A stretch of 16,428 bases of DNA from Thermoflexales bacterium (lineage in GTDB: Bacteria; Chloroflexota; Anaerolineae; Fen-1058). A program made the translations under genes and the position numbers. The stretch's first letter is position 1, and each line of letters starts with the position of its first letter. Positions 1-7,302 of the stretch are shown in pieces. The notes beneath the pieces are model-generated. The model was not told the DNA's origin and searched no databases. It worked only from the letters and a program-made list of their open reading frames with translations. Location: the NCBI GenBank assembly GCA_016931085.1, contig JAFGFO010000107.1:1-16428 (forward strand), in the 5' to 3' direction.

Positions 1-3
1 CTT

Positions 4-462
4 GTGTACAACTACAATATTATACCAGGTATGGGTATGCCAAATCATCAAGTCCTACTTCGCCTGCCCAGCGAGCTTGGTTACGAAAAAGTCGCCATGG
101 TCTCTGCTGCTGTCGTTGCTGGTCGGATGGGTTTTCCCCCTGACCGGATCGAGGACATCAAAACTGCGGTGGCCGAAGCCTGCATCAACGCCATCGAACA
201 TGGCAATGAGATGGACGTCAAGATCCCTGTTGTCATCGAGTTGAACGAGGCACACAACAAGCTGGAGATTAAAATCTCAGACGTGGGGCGAAAACTGATC
301 CCTCTCCCCCTTCCCTCGGCCGGCAGCAGTCCAGGTCACCGCGGCTGGGGTATGTTCCTGATCCAAAACTTGGTGGACGAGTTCGACTTTGGCCTGACAC
401 CACAAGGGGGCAATTATATCCGCATGCGCCTACATCTTGCTCCATGCTGCTTGCTGGCGTAA
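4..462 (+). CDS. RsbW-like ATP-binding protein (anti-sigma factor / serine-protein kinase)
   Basis: This is a small GHKL ATPase of the RsbW/SpoIIAB type, which in partner-switching systems binds a sigma factor or other target and phosphorylates a STAS partner. Counting from the GTG at 4, the N box is EACINAIEHGN (E58, N62, H66), the G1 box is SDVGR (D93, G95) and the G2 box is RGWGMFLIQNLVDE (G114, G116). About 152 residues is normal for the family. The start is uncertain: the frame is open to the window edge, so the gene could begin upstream, while ATG31 and ATG37 are alternatives. ATG37 has AGGT six bases before it and removes an unconserved N-terminus. The lid before the G2 box carries a Pro/Ser-rich stretch (LIPLPLPSAGSSP). 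The next gene, 21 nt downstream, encodes a STAS protein, its expected partner. Function is assigned from motifs and neighbours; the target it regulates is unknown. Confidence 0.85.
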   Translation: MYNYNIIPGMGMPNHQVLLRLPSELGYEKVAMVSAAVVAGRMGFPPDRIEDIKTAVAEACINAIEHGNEMDVKIPVVIELNEAHNKLEIKISDVGRKLIPLPLPSAGSSPGHRGWGMFLIQNLVDEFDFGLTPQGGNYIRMRLHLAPCCLLA

Positions 463-483
463 CGTTATAGGGACAAAAGCACT

Positions 484-903
484 ATGCAAAAAGCAGAAAA
501 AACAGACCAAATAACCGCGCCCCTCGTAGCCGCTGCCGATCAAATGATCACCCAAGTTCGGCAACTCGCTGCCGTGTGGATCATCGACTTTGTTGGCGAC
601 ATCACCAAGTTCGCCGACCAGGAGATTCAAGAGGCTTACCGGCAAATCCCAGAGCAGAGTGAGTTATTTGCCTTGAACTTTTCCCGGTGTGATTATATCA
701 ACAGCGCCGGCATCGCCGTCATCATCAGCCTGATCACCCAGGCCCGGCGCAAAAAACAGCACGTGATGGCCTATGGGCTAACCTCTCACTACCACAAGCT
801 GTTTTACATGGTCGGCTTGAGCGACTATGTTGAGATATGCAACAACGAATCTGAAGTCATCGAAAAGGCAACTGCGCTCCCCCCTGCTCCCCTGTCGCCC
901 TGA
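484..903 (+). CDS. STAS-domain anti-sigma factor antagonist (RsbV-like)
   Basis: This 139-residue STAS protein is of the RsbV/SpoIIAA class, the switch protein that is inactivated when its partner kinase phosphorylates it. The STAS core spans about residues 30-130. The phosphoacceptor region reads CDYINSAGIAVIIS, placing the acceptor serine at S74 in the classical D-x-x-x-S-x-G setting. The start ATG has an AGGGA ribosome-binding site at 469-473, ten bases upstream. The protein begins with a polar stretch of about 25 residues and ends in a low-complexity tail (ALPPAPLSP) encoded by C-rich DNA that looks repeat-derived. It lies between the ATPase gene and the histidine kinase gene (6 nt gap), so the pair is co-transcribed. 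Assignment to the fold is firm; the output is unknown because no sigma factor gene is in the window. Confidence 0.88.
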   Translation: MQKAEKTDQITAPLVAAADQMITQVRQLAAVWIIDFVGDITKFADQEIQEAYRQIPEQSELFALNFSRCDYINSAGIAVIISLITQARRKKQHVMAYGLTSHYHKLFYMVGLSDYVEICNNESEVIEKATALPPAPLSP

Positions 904-909
904 TCTCAT

Positions 910-2448
910 ATGGCTGAGCACACACGAGCCAGAAAATCTACAAACTGGGAAGTCGACGTCAATGCCGCTGCGACCGAGTTATCCAGGGCGTTGCTGTCGC
1001 AGTCTTCGATTGAAGACATCTCTTACCTGGTGCTTGAGCACGCCAGGCAGCTTACCGGCAGCCGCTTCGGTTACGTCGGTTACATCGACCCGCAGACGGG
1101 CCACCTCGTCAGCCCCACCTTGACTCGGGACATCTGGGATGGCTGCCAGGTGGCGGATAAAAATTTCATCTTTAGCAAATTTGGCGGCCTATGGGGTTGG
1201 GTGCTCGAGCACCGCCAGTCGCTTATGACCAACTCGCCGTGCAGCGATCCGCGCTCCGGCGGCGTGCCTGAGGGGCACATCCCCGTTCACCGTTTTTTGT
1301 CCGTGCCAGCCTTGATGGGCAACGAGACACTGGTGGGACAGATTGCACTGGCCAACGCCGAAGGGGATTATACCGAGCAAGATTTGGCGGCCGTCGAGCG
1401 GCTGGCCTCGCTGTACGCGTTGGCCGTCCAACGCAAATGGTCTGAACAACGCCTGCACCTGCAAATCACCGCGCTCGAGGCAGCCGCCAACGCGATCGTC
1501 ATCACTAATCGCCAGGGGAACATTGTCTGGGTCAATCCGGCCTTTACACGCCTGACCGGCTACACGGCCCAAGAGGTCATCGGCCAAAACCCGCGCGCGC
1601 TCAAATCGGGCCAGCACGACGAAGCCTTTTACTGCACCATGTGGGAAACCATCCTCAGCGGGCAGGTCTGGCGTGGGGACATGGTCAACCGGCGCAAAGA
1701 CGGCAGCTTGTACTTTGAAGAAATGACGATCACGCCGGTACGCGATGAGGACGGCGGCATTTCTCATTTTATCGCCATCAAGCAAGACGTCACCGACCGC
1801 AAACAAGCTGAGGAAGCACTCAAGCACTCGCTCCAGGAAAAAGAGATGCTGCTGAAAGAGATCCACCACCGCGTCAAGAATAATCTGCAAATCATCTCCA
1901 GCCTGCTCAGTCTCCAAACCGAATACATCCAGGACGAAAAGACACTCGATCTGTTTAAAGAAAGCCAGAACCGCATCCGCTCGATGGCACTCTTGCACGA
2001 AAAACTGTACCAATCCAAGGACCTGGCCCTGATTGACTTTCGCGATTATCTTTCCAGCCTGATCGCCCATATCTTTCGCTCGTACGCGACCAAGGCCACG
2101 ATTCGAGTCGGTATGGATATTGACGAGATCTACTTGAATATCGATACGGCCATCCCGTGTGGCCTCATCGTCAACGAATTGGTGGCCAACGCGCTCAAGT
2201 ACGCTTTTCCTCGTGGACAGAAGGGAGAAGTTGACGTTCAGTTTCACCGGGACGGCGACGACTATGCCCTGGCCATCAGTGACAACGGGGTAGGCCTTCC
2301 AGAAGCGCTAGACGTTCGCAACACGCAGTCGCTAGGACTGCAATTGGTCCATCTCCTGACCGAAGAACTAGACGGCACGCTCGAGGTCAAGCGCGAGCCG
2401 GGCACGACGTTCACTCTCAGCTTCCCAGTCGCAATAACTGAGAAATAG
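910..2448 (+). CDS. Sensor histidine kinase, GAF-PAS-HisKA_2-HATPase
   Basis: This 512-residue kinase would autophosphorylate and pass phosphate to a response regulator. The order is: an N-terminal GAF-type domain (about 30-175); a PAS/PAC domain (about 183-300) with WVNPAFTRLTGYTAQEVIG and an IKQDVTDRKQAEE exit; a HisKA_2 dimerisation domain with EIHHRVKNNLQIISSL and phosphoacceptor H320; and a HATPase domain with N box NELVANALKYAF (N422), G1 box DNGVG (D458) and G2 box SLGLQL. No transmembrane segment is visible, so the kinase is probably cytoplasmic and senses a diffusible ligand, redox state or a protein partner; the ligand cannot be read from sequence. It starts 6 nt after the STAS gene with no strong Shine-Dalgarno and ends 3 nt before the response-regulator cyclase gene, its probable partner. 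HisKA_2 kinases are commonly paired with this kind of receiver. Confidence 0.92.
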   Translation: MAEHTRARKSTNWEVDVNAAATELSRALLSQSSIEDISYLVLEHARQLTGSRFGYVGYIDPQTGHLVSPTLTRDIWDGCQVADKNFIFSKFGGLWGWVLEHRQSLMTNSPCSDPRSGGVPEGHIPVHRFLSVPALMGNETLVGQIALANAEGDYTEQDLAAVERLASLYALAVQRKWSEQRLHLQITALEAAANAIVITNRQGNIVWVNPAFTRLTGYTAQEVIGQNPRALKSGQHDEAFYCTMWETILSGQVWRGDMVNRRKDGSLYFEEMTITPVRDEDGGISHFIAIKQDVTDRKQAEEALKHSLQEKEMLLKEIHHRVKNNLQIISSLLSLQTEYIQDEKTLDLFKESQNRIRSMALLHEKLYQSKDLALIDFRDYLSSLIAHIFRSYATKATIRVGMDIDEIYLNIDTAIPCGLIVNELVANALKYAFPRGQKGEVDVQFHRDGDDYALAISDNGVGLPEALDVRNTQSLGLQLVHLLTEELDGTLEVKREPGTTFTLSFPVAITEK

Positions 2449-2451
2449 GCC

Positions 2452-4476
2452 ATGACAACACAAATCCTGGTTGTCGAAGACAAAAGCATCGTCGCGGCAG
2501 ATATTAGGAGAAGGCTGGCCAGCCTGGGCTACGGCGTCTCGGCCATCGTGGGTTTTGGAGAAGAAGCGATCGAGGAGGCGGCTCGCCTGCGGCCTGACCT
2601 GGTGCTGATGGACATTATGCTCAAAGGCGAGATGGATGGTGTGGAGGCCGCGCACCACATCCGAGAGCGTCTCGACATCCCGGTGATCTACCTGACGGCT
2701 CACTCAGACGAAGCCACCTTGCAGCGCGCCAAAATCGCCGAGCCATTTGGCTACATCCTCAAGCCATTCGAGGAACGCGAGCTGTACACCAATATCGAGA
2801 TCGCCCTCTACCGGCACCACATAGAAAGGCAGTTGCGCCGCAACAACCTACACCTGTCGCTGGTCAACCAGATCGCCCGCCGCTTGTCGGCCATCCTCGA
2901 TATGGATCAATTGTTGGCCGAGGTCGTCGAGCTGGTGCAGGCTAACCTGGGTCACTATCACGTCAGCGCCGCGTTGACAGAAGGCCAAGAATTGGTCGTC
3001 CGAGCGGTGGCCAGCGAGGATCAGCTCGACCTGCTGGGCACTCGTCTGAAAGTGGGGGAGCAGGGCATTAGCGGCTGGGCGGCCGCCCACGGCCAATTGT
3101 TGAACGTGCCTGACGTGAGCCATGAGCCGCGCTATCTGGCTCACCCGGCCCTATCCCGCACGCATTCGGCGCTCAGCGCGCCGCTCCAGGCCGGTGGGCA
3201 CTGCCTGGGTGTGCTGCACGTCGAGAGCGAGAGGCCGGCCAGTTTTGACAAGGCCGACGAAGCCGTGCTGCAAGCGATTGCCGACCAACTGGCGCTGGCT
3301 CTGCAAAACGCCCTCTCCTTCCAGGAAACTCAAACCCAGCGCGACGAGGCCACCAGTGTGGCTCATTTGCTGTTCGAGCAAACTAGCCAGATCGTCAGCA
3401 TGAACCGGGTCAGCACAGCCTTGCTGGCCATCACCAACCTGGATGAAGCCGCCCAGGCCTTTGTGGGTGACTTGCGCGACGAGCTGGATATCCACAAGAG
3501 CATGCTGTGGCTGGTCGACGCCCTGAGCGGCAAGCTGAGGTTGGCAGCCTCCACCGGCCTGCCGAGCTGCCCAAACCCCGACAATCCGCAATCCGAAGAG
3601 TGGCCCGCACTCGTCCAGGTGTGGCGCAGCGGCCAACAAGACAGCCAGGGGCAATTCATCGCGCGAGGGGGGCAAGCCAGTCGCTGGGAAGACTGCTTTG
3701 ACGACTGGGTCATGTACCCGGTGAAAACCCATCAAGAGGTCTTGGGCGTGGTGGTGGCCGAACAAATCACGCTGAACGAAGACATCCTGCGCATTTTTCT
3801 CAACCAGGCGGCCCTGGGACTGCTGGCGGCTCGCTCTTACGAACGCCTGGACGCCGAGCAAAAGCACTCGGACAGCCTGCTGCGCGTCATCTTGCCCGAC
3901 ATGGTGGTGGAAGAGCTCAAGACAACCGACCGTGTCAAGCCTCGCCGCTACGAGCACGTGGCCGTCCTGTTTTGCGACATCGTCGGCTTTACCGCCTACT
4001 GCGACCAGCACGAGCCGGAAGACGTGCTGTTTTATCTGCAAACGCTGGTTGAAGCCTTCGAAGACCTGGCCGTGCGCCACCATCTACAGAAAATCAAGAC
4101 CAATGGCGATGCCTTCATGGCCGCGGCGGGACTCTTGGAAAGCGTGGAGAATCCCGTGCTCAACTGCGTGCGCTGCGGGCTGGACATGCTGGTCGCCGCC
4201 CGCCGGCTGCCGGTGGGTTGGAAAGTGCGGGTCGGGATACACGTGGGGCCGGTGATCGCCGGCGTGGTCGGCCACCGGCGTTACTCATTCGACATCTGGG
4301 GCGACACGGTCAACACCGCCGCCCGCGTCGAAGAGCATGGCCGGGACGACACGGTGAACGTCAGCGCCACGGCCTGGCAGGACGTCGCCCACACCTGCCA
4401 CGGCGAATCGTTAGGCCTGATCCAGGCCAAGGGCAAGGGAGAAATCGAATTATACCGGATCATCGAATCCGAGTGA
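2452..4476 (+). CDS. Response regulator with REC-GAF-GAF-class III adenylate cyclase
   Basis: This 674-residue protein probably makes cAMP under phosphorelay control. A receiver domain (1-125) has acidic residues E9/D10, phosphoacceptor D54 (VLMDIML), T82 and K104 (LKPF). Two GAF-type domains follow (about 138-290 and 318-465), then a linker rich in charged residues and a class III cyclase catalytic domain (about 500-670). Catalytic residues are all visible: metal-binding D509 (FCDIVGFT) and D553 (NGDAF), transition-state N621 and R625 (DTVNTAAR), and the purine-selecting pair K549 (KIKTNGD) and D614 (FDIWGD). A Lys/Asp pair is the adenylate cyclase signature, whereas guanylate cyclases use Glu/Cys. 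The first GAF has an F-x3-DE sequence, but I see no preceding NK, so cyclic-nucleotide binding by the GAFs is not supported. The gene starts 3 nt after the histidine kinase gene, which is its likely phosphodonor. Confidence 0.92.
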   Translation: MTTQILVVEDKSIVAADIRRRLASLGYGVSAIVGFGEEAIEEAARLRPDLVLMDIMLKGEMDGVEAAHHIRERLDIPVIYLTAHSDEATLQRAKIAEPFGYILKPFEERELYTNIEIALYRHHIERQLRRNNLHLSLVNQIARRLSAILDMDQLLAEVVELVQANLGHYHVSAALTEGQELVVRAVASEDQLDLLGTRLKVGEQGISGWAAAHGQLLNVPDVSHEPRYLAHPALSRTHSALSAPLQAGGHCLGVLHVESERPASFDKADEAVLQAIADQLALALQNALSFQETQTQRDEATSVAHLLFEQTSQIVSMNRVSTALLAITNLDEAAQAFVGDLRDELDIHKSMLWLVDALSGKLRLAASTGLPSCPNPDNPQSEEWPALVQVWRSGQQDSQGQFIARGGQASRWEDCFDDWVMYPVKTHQEVLGVVVAEQITLNEDILRIFLNQAALGLLAARSYERLDAEQKHSDSLLRVILPDMVVEELKTTDRVKPRRYEHVAVLFCDIVGFTAYCDQHEPEDVLFYLQTLVEAFEDLAVRHHLQKIKTNGDAFMAAAGLLESVENPVLNCVRCGLDMLVAARRLPVGWKVRVGIHVGPVIAGVVGHRRYSFDIWGDTVNTAARVEEHGRDDTVNVSATAWQDVAHTCHGESLGLIQAKGKGEIELYRIIESE

Positions 4477-4491
4477 TTGCTCGTGCGCCGT

Positions 4492-4528
4492 CCCCTCTCC
4501 CCTGGGGGAGAGGGTTAGGGTGAGGGGG
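4492..4528. repeat. C/G-rich palindromic intergenic repeat (REP-like)
   Basis: Bases 4493-4502 (CCCTCTCCCC) and 4505-4514 (GGGGAGAGGG) are a perfect 10-bp inverted repeat with almost no loop, followed by an echo of the right arm (TTAGGGTGAGGGGG). I recognise this pattern as a dispersed intergenic element seen in many bacterial genomes. It fills the gap between the cyclase and methyltransferase genes and has no T-run after it, so it is not a classical intrinsic terminator. Its last GAGGGGG could act as a Shine-Dalgarno for a TTG codon at 4540. Confidence 0.7.
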
Positions 4529-4575
4529 AAATCACACGATTGAAAGTAACGTCAAGTTCTCGCCTCTTGTCTCGT

Positions 4576-5343
4576 ATGGACACACTGAGCAGTACCGAGT
4601 TCTACGAGCGCCTGGCCGGCGTCTTTGATGTGATGACCGATTGGCAAGCGCGCCTGGCGTTCGAGATGCCGTTCCTCCGGCAAACGCTTGAGCGCTGTAG
4701 CGCACGCCGGGTGCTGGATGCGGCGTGCGGCACGGGCTGGCACGCGATAAGCCTGGCCCAGGCGGGCTACGCCGCCGAGGGCTGCGACGCCAGCCCGGCC
4801 ATGATCCAACAAGCGCGCGCCAACGCCGTGGCCGCGCGCGTCGACGTGCCGTTCCAGGTTGCCGACTTGACCGAGCTGGGAGCGCACCTGTCGCCGCCTT
4901 TCGATGCCATCCTCTGCCTGGGCAACTCGCTGCCACACCTGCTCTCGCCCGAGGCACTGACGGACGCACTGGGACAAATGCATGCACTGCTCAGAACGGG
5001 CGGCGTCCTCGTGCTGCACAACCTGAACTATGATCTGCGCCTCGAGGCGCGGCCGCGCTTTTTCCAGCCCGCCGGCGACGCCTGCACACTGGTGTGGCGC
5101 TTTGCCGACTATGGCCCGGAGCTGATCACCTTTCACACGGCGATCTTTGAGCGAACCGAGACAGGCAGTTGGTCGGTGCACGTCAACAGCACGCCCCAAC
5201 GCCCGCTGCTGGCGCGCGAGTTGGGCGAGGCGCTGGAGCAGGTCGGGTTTGAGAGGCAAAGCGTGCAGCATTTTGGAGGGCTGGATGGCAGCCCGTTCGA
5301 GATCGACACGTCGGGCGATTTGGTCATTGTTGGACACGGATGA
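4576..5343 (+). CDS. Class I SAM-dependent methyltransferase
   Basis: This is a Rossmann-fold methyltransferase. Motif I is VLDAACGTGWHAISLA, the acidic residue that binds the ribose of SAM sits in EGCDASP, and a motif IV-like strand is AILCLGNSLPHLL. The ACGTGWH and LGNS(L/F)xHL patterns resemble the glycine/sarcosine N-methyltransferase branch, but the substrate cannot be fixed from this. About 255 residues from ATG4576. A longer form starting at TTG4540 would add 12 residues; that TTG has GAGGGGG eleven bases upstream, but the motif belongs to the palindromic repeat and the added residues look unconserved, so I prefer the ATG, which itself has no clear ribosome-binding site. It stands alone on the + strand, separated from the cyclase by the repeat. 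The stop codon lies inside a short ACACGGAT direct repeat. Confidence 0.85.
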   Translation: MDTLSSTEFYERLAGVFDVMTDWQARLAFEMPFLRQTLERCSARRVLDAACGTGWHAISLAQAGYAAEGCDASPAMIQQARANAVAARVDVPFQVADLTELGAHLSPPFDAILCLGNSLPHLLSPEALTDALGQMHALLRTGGVLVLHNLNYDLRLEARPRFFQPAGDACTLVWRFADYGPELITFHTAIFERTETGSWSVHVNSTPQRPLLARELGEALEQVGFERQSVQHFGGLDGSPFEIDTSGDLVIVGHG

Positions 5344-5351
5344 ACACGGAT
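5334..5351. repeat. ACACGGAT short direct repeat
   Basis: ACACGGAT occurs at 5334-5341 and again at 5344-5351, a 10-nt period. The first copy supplies the last codons and the first base of the stop codon of the methyltransferase gene. The pattern resembles filler repeats found between genes in some bacteria. Confidence 0.5.
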
Positions 5352-5368
5352 TTTATTCTGTCTATACT

Positions 5369-5397
5369 GCGCACAGCCACTCGTTGCGCTTTTTTTT
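5369..5397 (+). terminator. Possible intrinsic terminator after the methyltransferase gene
   Basis: GCGCA (5369-5373) and TGCGC (5385-5389) can form a 5-bp GC-rich stem with an 11-nt loop, directly followed by eight T residues (5390-5397). The placement 26 nt after the stop codon and the T-run fit a rho-independent terminator, although the stem is short. The rest of the gap to 5496 shows nothing else that I can support. Confidence 0.45.
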
Positions 5398-5496
5398 GAG
5401 AAGAATGGAAAATGTTACCTTGTGCCCGTAGACAGTATATCCTGGCCTTGCCCGGCAATTACCACAGCGACTCGCACGGCGATGCCAACCCGGCGC

Positions 5497-6453
5497 TCAA
5501 GCAGGCGCCAGCGGCTTGAGCTTTTGCAACTGATCGTAGACAAAGCGGGTCGCCGGCACCGGTACGCCCGAGGCCTGGCCGAGCCGGACGAGCGTGCCCC
5601 CAAACAAGTCGCGCTCGTCCGGCTTGCCGACCTGCGCGAAGTCTCGCTGGAAGGACGTTCTCGTCTCGGGCGGGAAATTCCGCCCCTTGGCAAACGCATC
5701 CTCCACGATGGTCTCAGGCAGAGCCACACCACGCTTGCCGGCCAACTCGGCGATTTCCCGCATAATGCCCAGCACGTGCTGGCTCAGCTCATTGGAGTCC
5801 ATCACCTGTCCCAGTGTCCGGTCAAAACAGGCCGTCACCAGCCCAAAAGCCGCGATAAAGACAAACTTTTCCCATATCGCAGGGTAGGGATCGTCGAGCC
5901 AGCGGTGCTTGATGGAACTGCTGTCGAACAGCTCCCGCAGAGCTTGGGGCGCGCAGCCCAGCCGGTGAGGGTCTGGGCCAAGCACGATCTCACCAGCGCC
6001 TCCTTTTTGCACGACCTTGCCGGGCCGCTCGATGTGCGTGCCGATGTAGACGCACGCCGGCAAGATAGAGGCCGAGGAGATGACGACCCTTATTCTCTCA
6101 TAGATGTCGACGCCATTCAGCAGGGGCACGATCAGCGTTTGGGCCGAAACGACGCCTTCGAGCAGGACAAGCAGGCCAGCCAAATCGTAGGCCTTCACGC
6201 ACACCAGGCACAGGTCTAACAGAGGTAAATCGGCCAGCCTGTCCGTTGCCAGCGTGGGTCTACAGATGCTCTCACCCTCGTGCGTGCTGAGGAGCAGCCC
6301 ATCCTGCTGGATCGCCGCCAGGTGAGCGCCGCGGGCGACAAAGTAAACCCGCACATCAGGGTCAGCAGCCGACAGGCGGCACAGCTTGCCACCAAAATAA
6401 CCCCCTACCCCGCCTACGCCTATCACGCCGATGGTGTGGATGTCGCCGCTCAT
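5497..6453 (-). CDS. Ketopantoate reductase family protein (PanE/ApbA-like)
   Basis: This 318-residue protein is an NADPH-dependent 2-dehydropantoate 2-reductase family member; the reaction would convert ketopantoate to pantoate for coenzyme A synthesis. The N-terminal Rossmann motif is GVIGVGGVGGYFGG (from about residue 9). Conserved positions are K87 (VCVKAYD), N113 (LLNGVD), catalytic K196 (IWEKFVFIAAFG) and E280 in the C-terminal helix signature (TSFQRDFAQVGKPDERD). Compared with the E. coli enzyme, where the lysine is followed four residues later by an asparagine, this protein has I200, so substrate choice may differ. The ATG overlaps the stop of the upstream DNA-methyltransferase-like gene as ATGA, implying translational coupling. 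It may be PanE itself or another alpha-keto acid reductase of the same family. Confidence 0.85.
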   Translation of the reverse strand: MSGDIHTIGVIGVGGVGGYFGGKLCRLSAADPDVRVYFVARGAHLAAIQQDGLLLSTHEGESICRPTLATDRLADLPLLDLCLVCVKAYDLAGLLVLLEGVVSAQTLIVPLLNGVDIYERIRVVISSASILPACVYIGTHIERPGKVVQKGGAGEIVLGPDPHRLGCAPQALRELFDSSSIKHRWLDDPYPAIWEKFVFIAAFGLVTACFDRTLGQVMDSNELSQHVLGIMREIAELAGKRGVALPETIVEDAFAKGRNFPPETRTSFQRDFAQVGKPDERDLFGGTLVRLGQASGVPVPATRFVYDQLQKLKPLAPA

Positions 6454-7295
6454 TTTTTATGCCTCTGAACAGTTTCCGGTTTCTGAAAAATCATCACGTA
6501 CTCGTGGGTAAAGATATAATAGCCGCCGGCCAGCGCCCGGTAGCGCCACAGCTTCTTGGCCCGCCCCTTGCCTCGCTCGTTGCCCTGGATATCCTTGACG
6601 ATGATGGCCTTGGGGCGAAAGCCCAGCTCGCGGCAAACGCGCAAGCACTCAAAGCCCAGTGGCACCAGCTCGCCGCGCGTGTAGGCATCGCCGATCACCA
6701 ACACCGCGTAGCGCCCCGGCTCGAGCAATTCCCAGCCGTTCCGGACGACCTGGCCAAAGAGGGTGAGAAAAGCATCCAGCGTGGGCGCGTTGGAGAGATC
6801 CTCGGAGTGCTCGCTGAAGCGGATGATGTCGTGGTAAGGGGGGTGCAAGACCAGCAATTGGGCGTGTGTCTGGCCCCAGGCGGCCAGCGCCTGGCGCACG
6901 CGCTCCACCGTTTCTGGCGCGGCGCTGTCGCCCTGCAAGAGCTGCACGGGGGCGTCAGGCGGGCCGCTATCGGGCACCACTTGATCGCCCAGCTTGGCGC
7001 GCACGTAGTCGACCAGCTCGGGCTTGAGTTCCACGCCGATGCAGCGCCGCTGGAGGCGCACGGCCTCGATGGCCGAGGTGCCGCTGCCCAGGAAAAGGTC
7101 GAGCACCACCTCGCCCTTGCGGGTGTAGCGCGTAAAGGCTTGGGTGGCGATCTGCGGCACGAAATTGCCGTGATAGTCCAACTGGTGGCCGCCGCTGCGG
7201 TCGCGCGGTCCGATCAGCCACAGGCTATCGGTCCACACCTGCTCATAGTCGCGCCAACGGCTCAGGTCAATGTCGTTAATGCGTTTGCGGGGCAT
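6450..7295 (-). CDS. DNA methyltransferase-like protein (N4/N6 amino-MTase fold, HPPY motif)
   Basis: This 281-residue protein has the layout of a site-specific DNA adenine/cytosine-N4 methyltransferase. A motif X-like segment (YHGNFVPQIATQAF, 41-54) precedes motif I (DLFLGSGTSAIEA, 66-78), an acidic strand end (GVELKPE, E89) and motif IV, which reads HPPY (151-154) instead of the usual D/N/S-PPY. The order X-I-IV resembles the gamma class. After motif IV come DIIRFSEHSEDLS and a basic C-terminal segment (GNERGKGRAKKLWRYR, 238-253) that could contact nucleic acid; no large target-recognition domain is evident. No restriction endonuclease gene is nearby, so it would be an orphan enzyme, or it may act on RNA. 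It starts 8 nt after the lipoprotein stop codon begins (7 nt gap) and overlaps the next gene by 4 nt. Confidence 0.78.
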   Translation of the reverse strand: MPRKRINDIDLSRWRDYEQVWTDSLWLIGPRDRSGGHQLDYHGNFVPQIATQAFTRYTRKGEVVLDLFLGSGTSAIEAVRLQRRCIGVELKPELVDYVRAKLGDQVVPDSGPPDAPVQLLQGDSAAPETVERVRQALAAWGQTHAQLLVLHPPYHDIIRFSEHSEDLSNAPTLDAFLTLFGQVVRNGWELLEPGRYAVLVIGDAYTRGELVPLGFECLRVCRELGFRPKAIIVKDIQGNERGKGRAKKLWRYRALAGGYYIFTHEYVMIFQKPETVQRHKK

Positions 7296-7302
7296 GGCTT
7301 TA

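Noticed and set aside
1189..2247. 352-residue minus-strand frame inside the histidine kinase gene
   Set aside because: Shadow of the kinase; the plus strand has intact PAS, HisKA_2 and HATPase motifs.
3225..3270. Cyclic-nucleotide-binding NKFDE motif in the first GAF domain of the cyclase
   Set aside because: Only the F-x3-DE part is present, which is common in GAF domains generally; no preceding NK.
3151..4083. 310-residue minus-strand frame inside the cyclase gene
   Set aside because: Shadow frame without motifs; the plus strand carries the GAF and cyclase domains.
5422..6219. Long plus-strand open frame opposite the ketopantoate reductase gene
   Set aside because: No recognisable motif; the opposite strand carries a full Rossmann reductase. 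Long antisense frames are common in GC-rich DNA.
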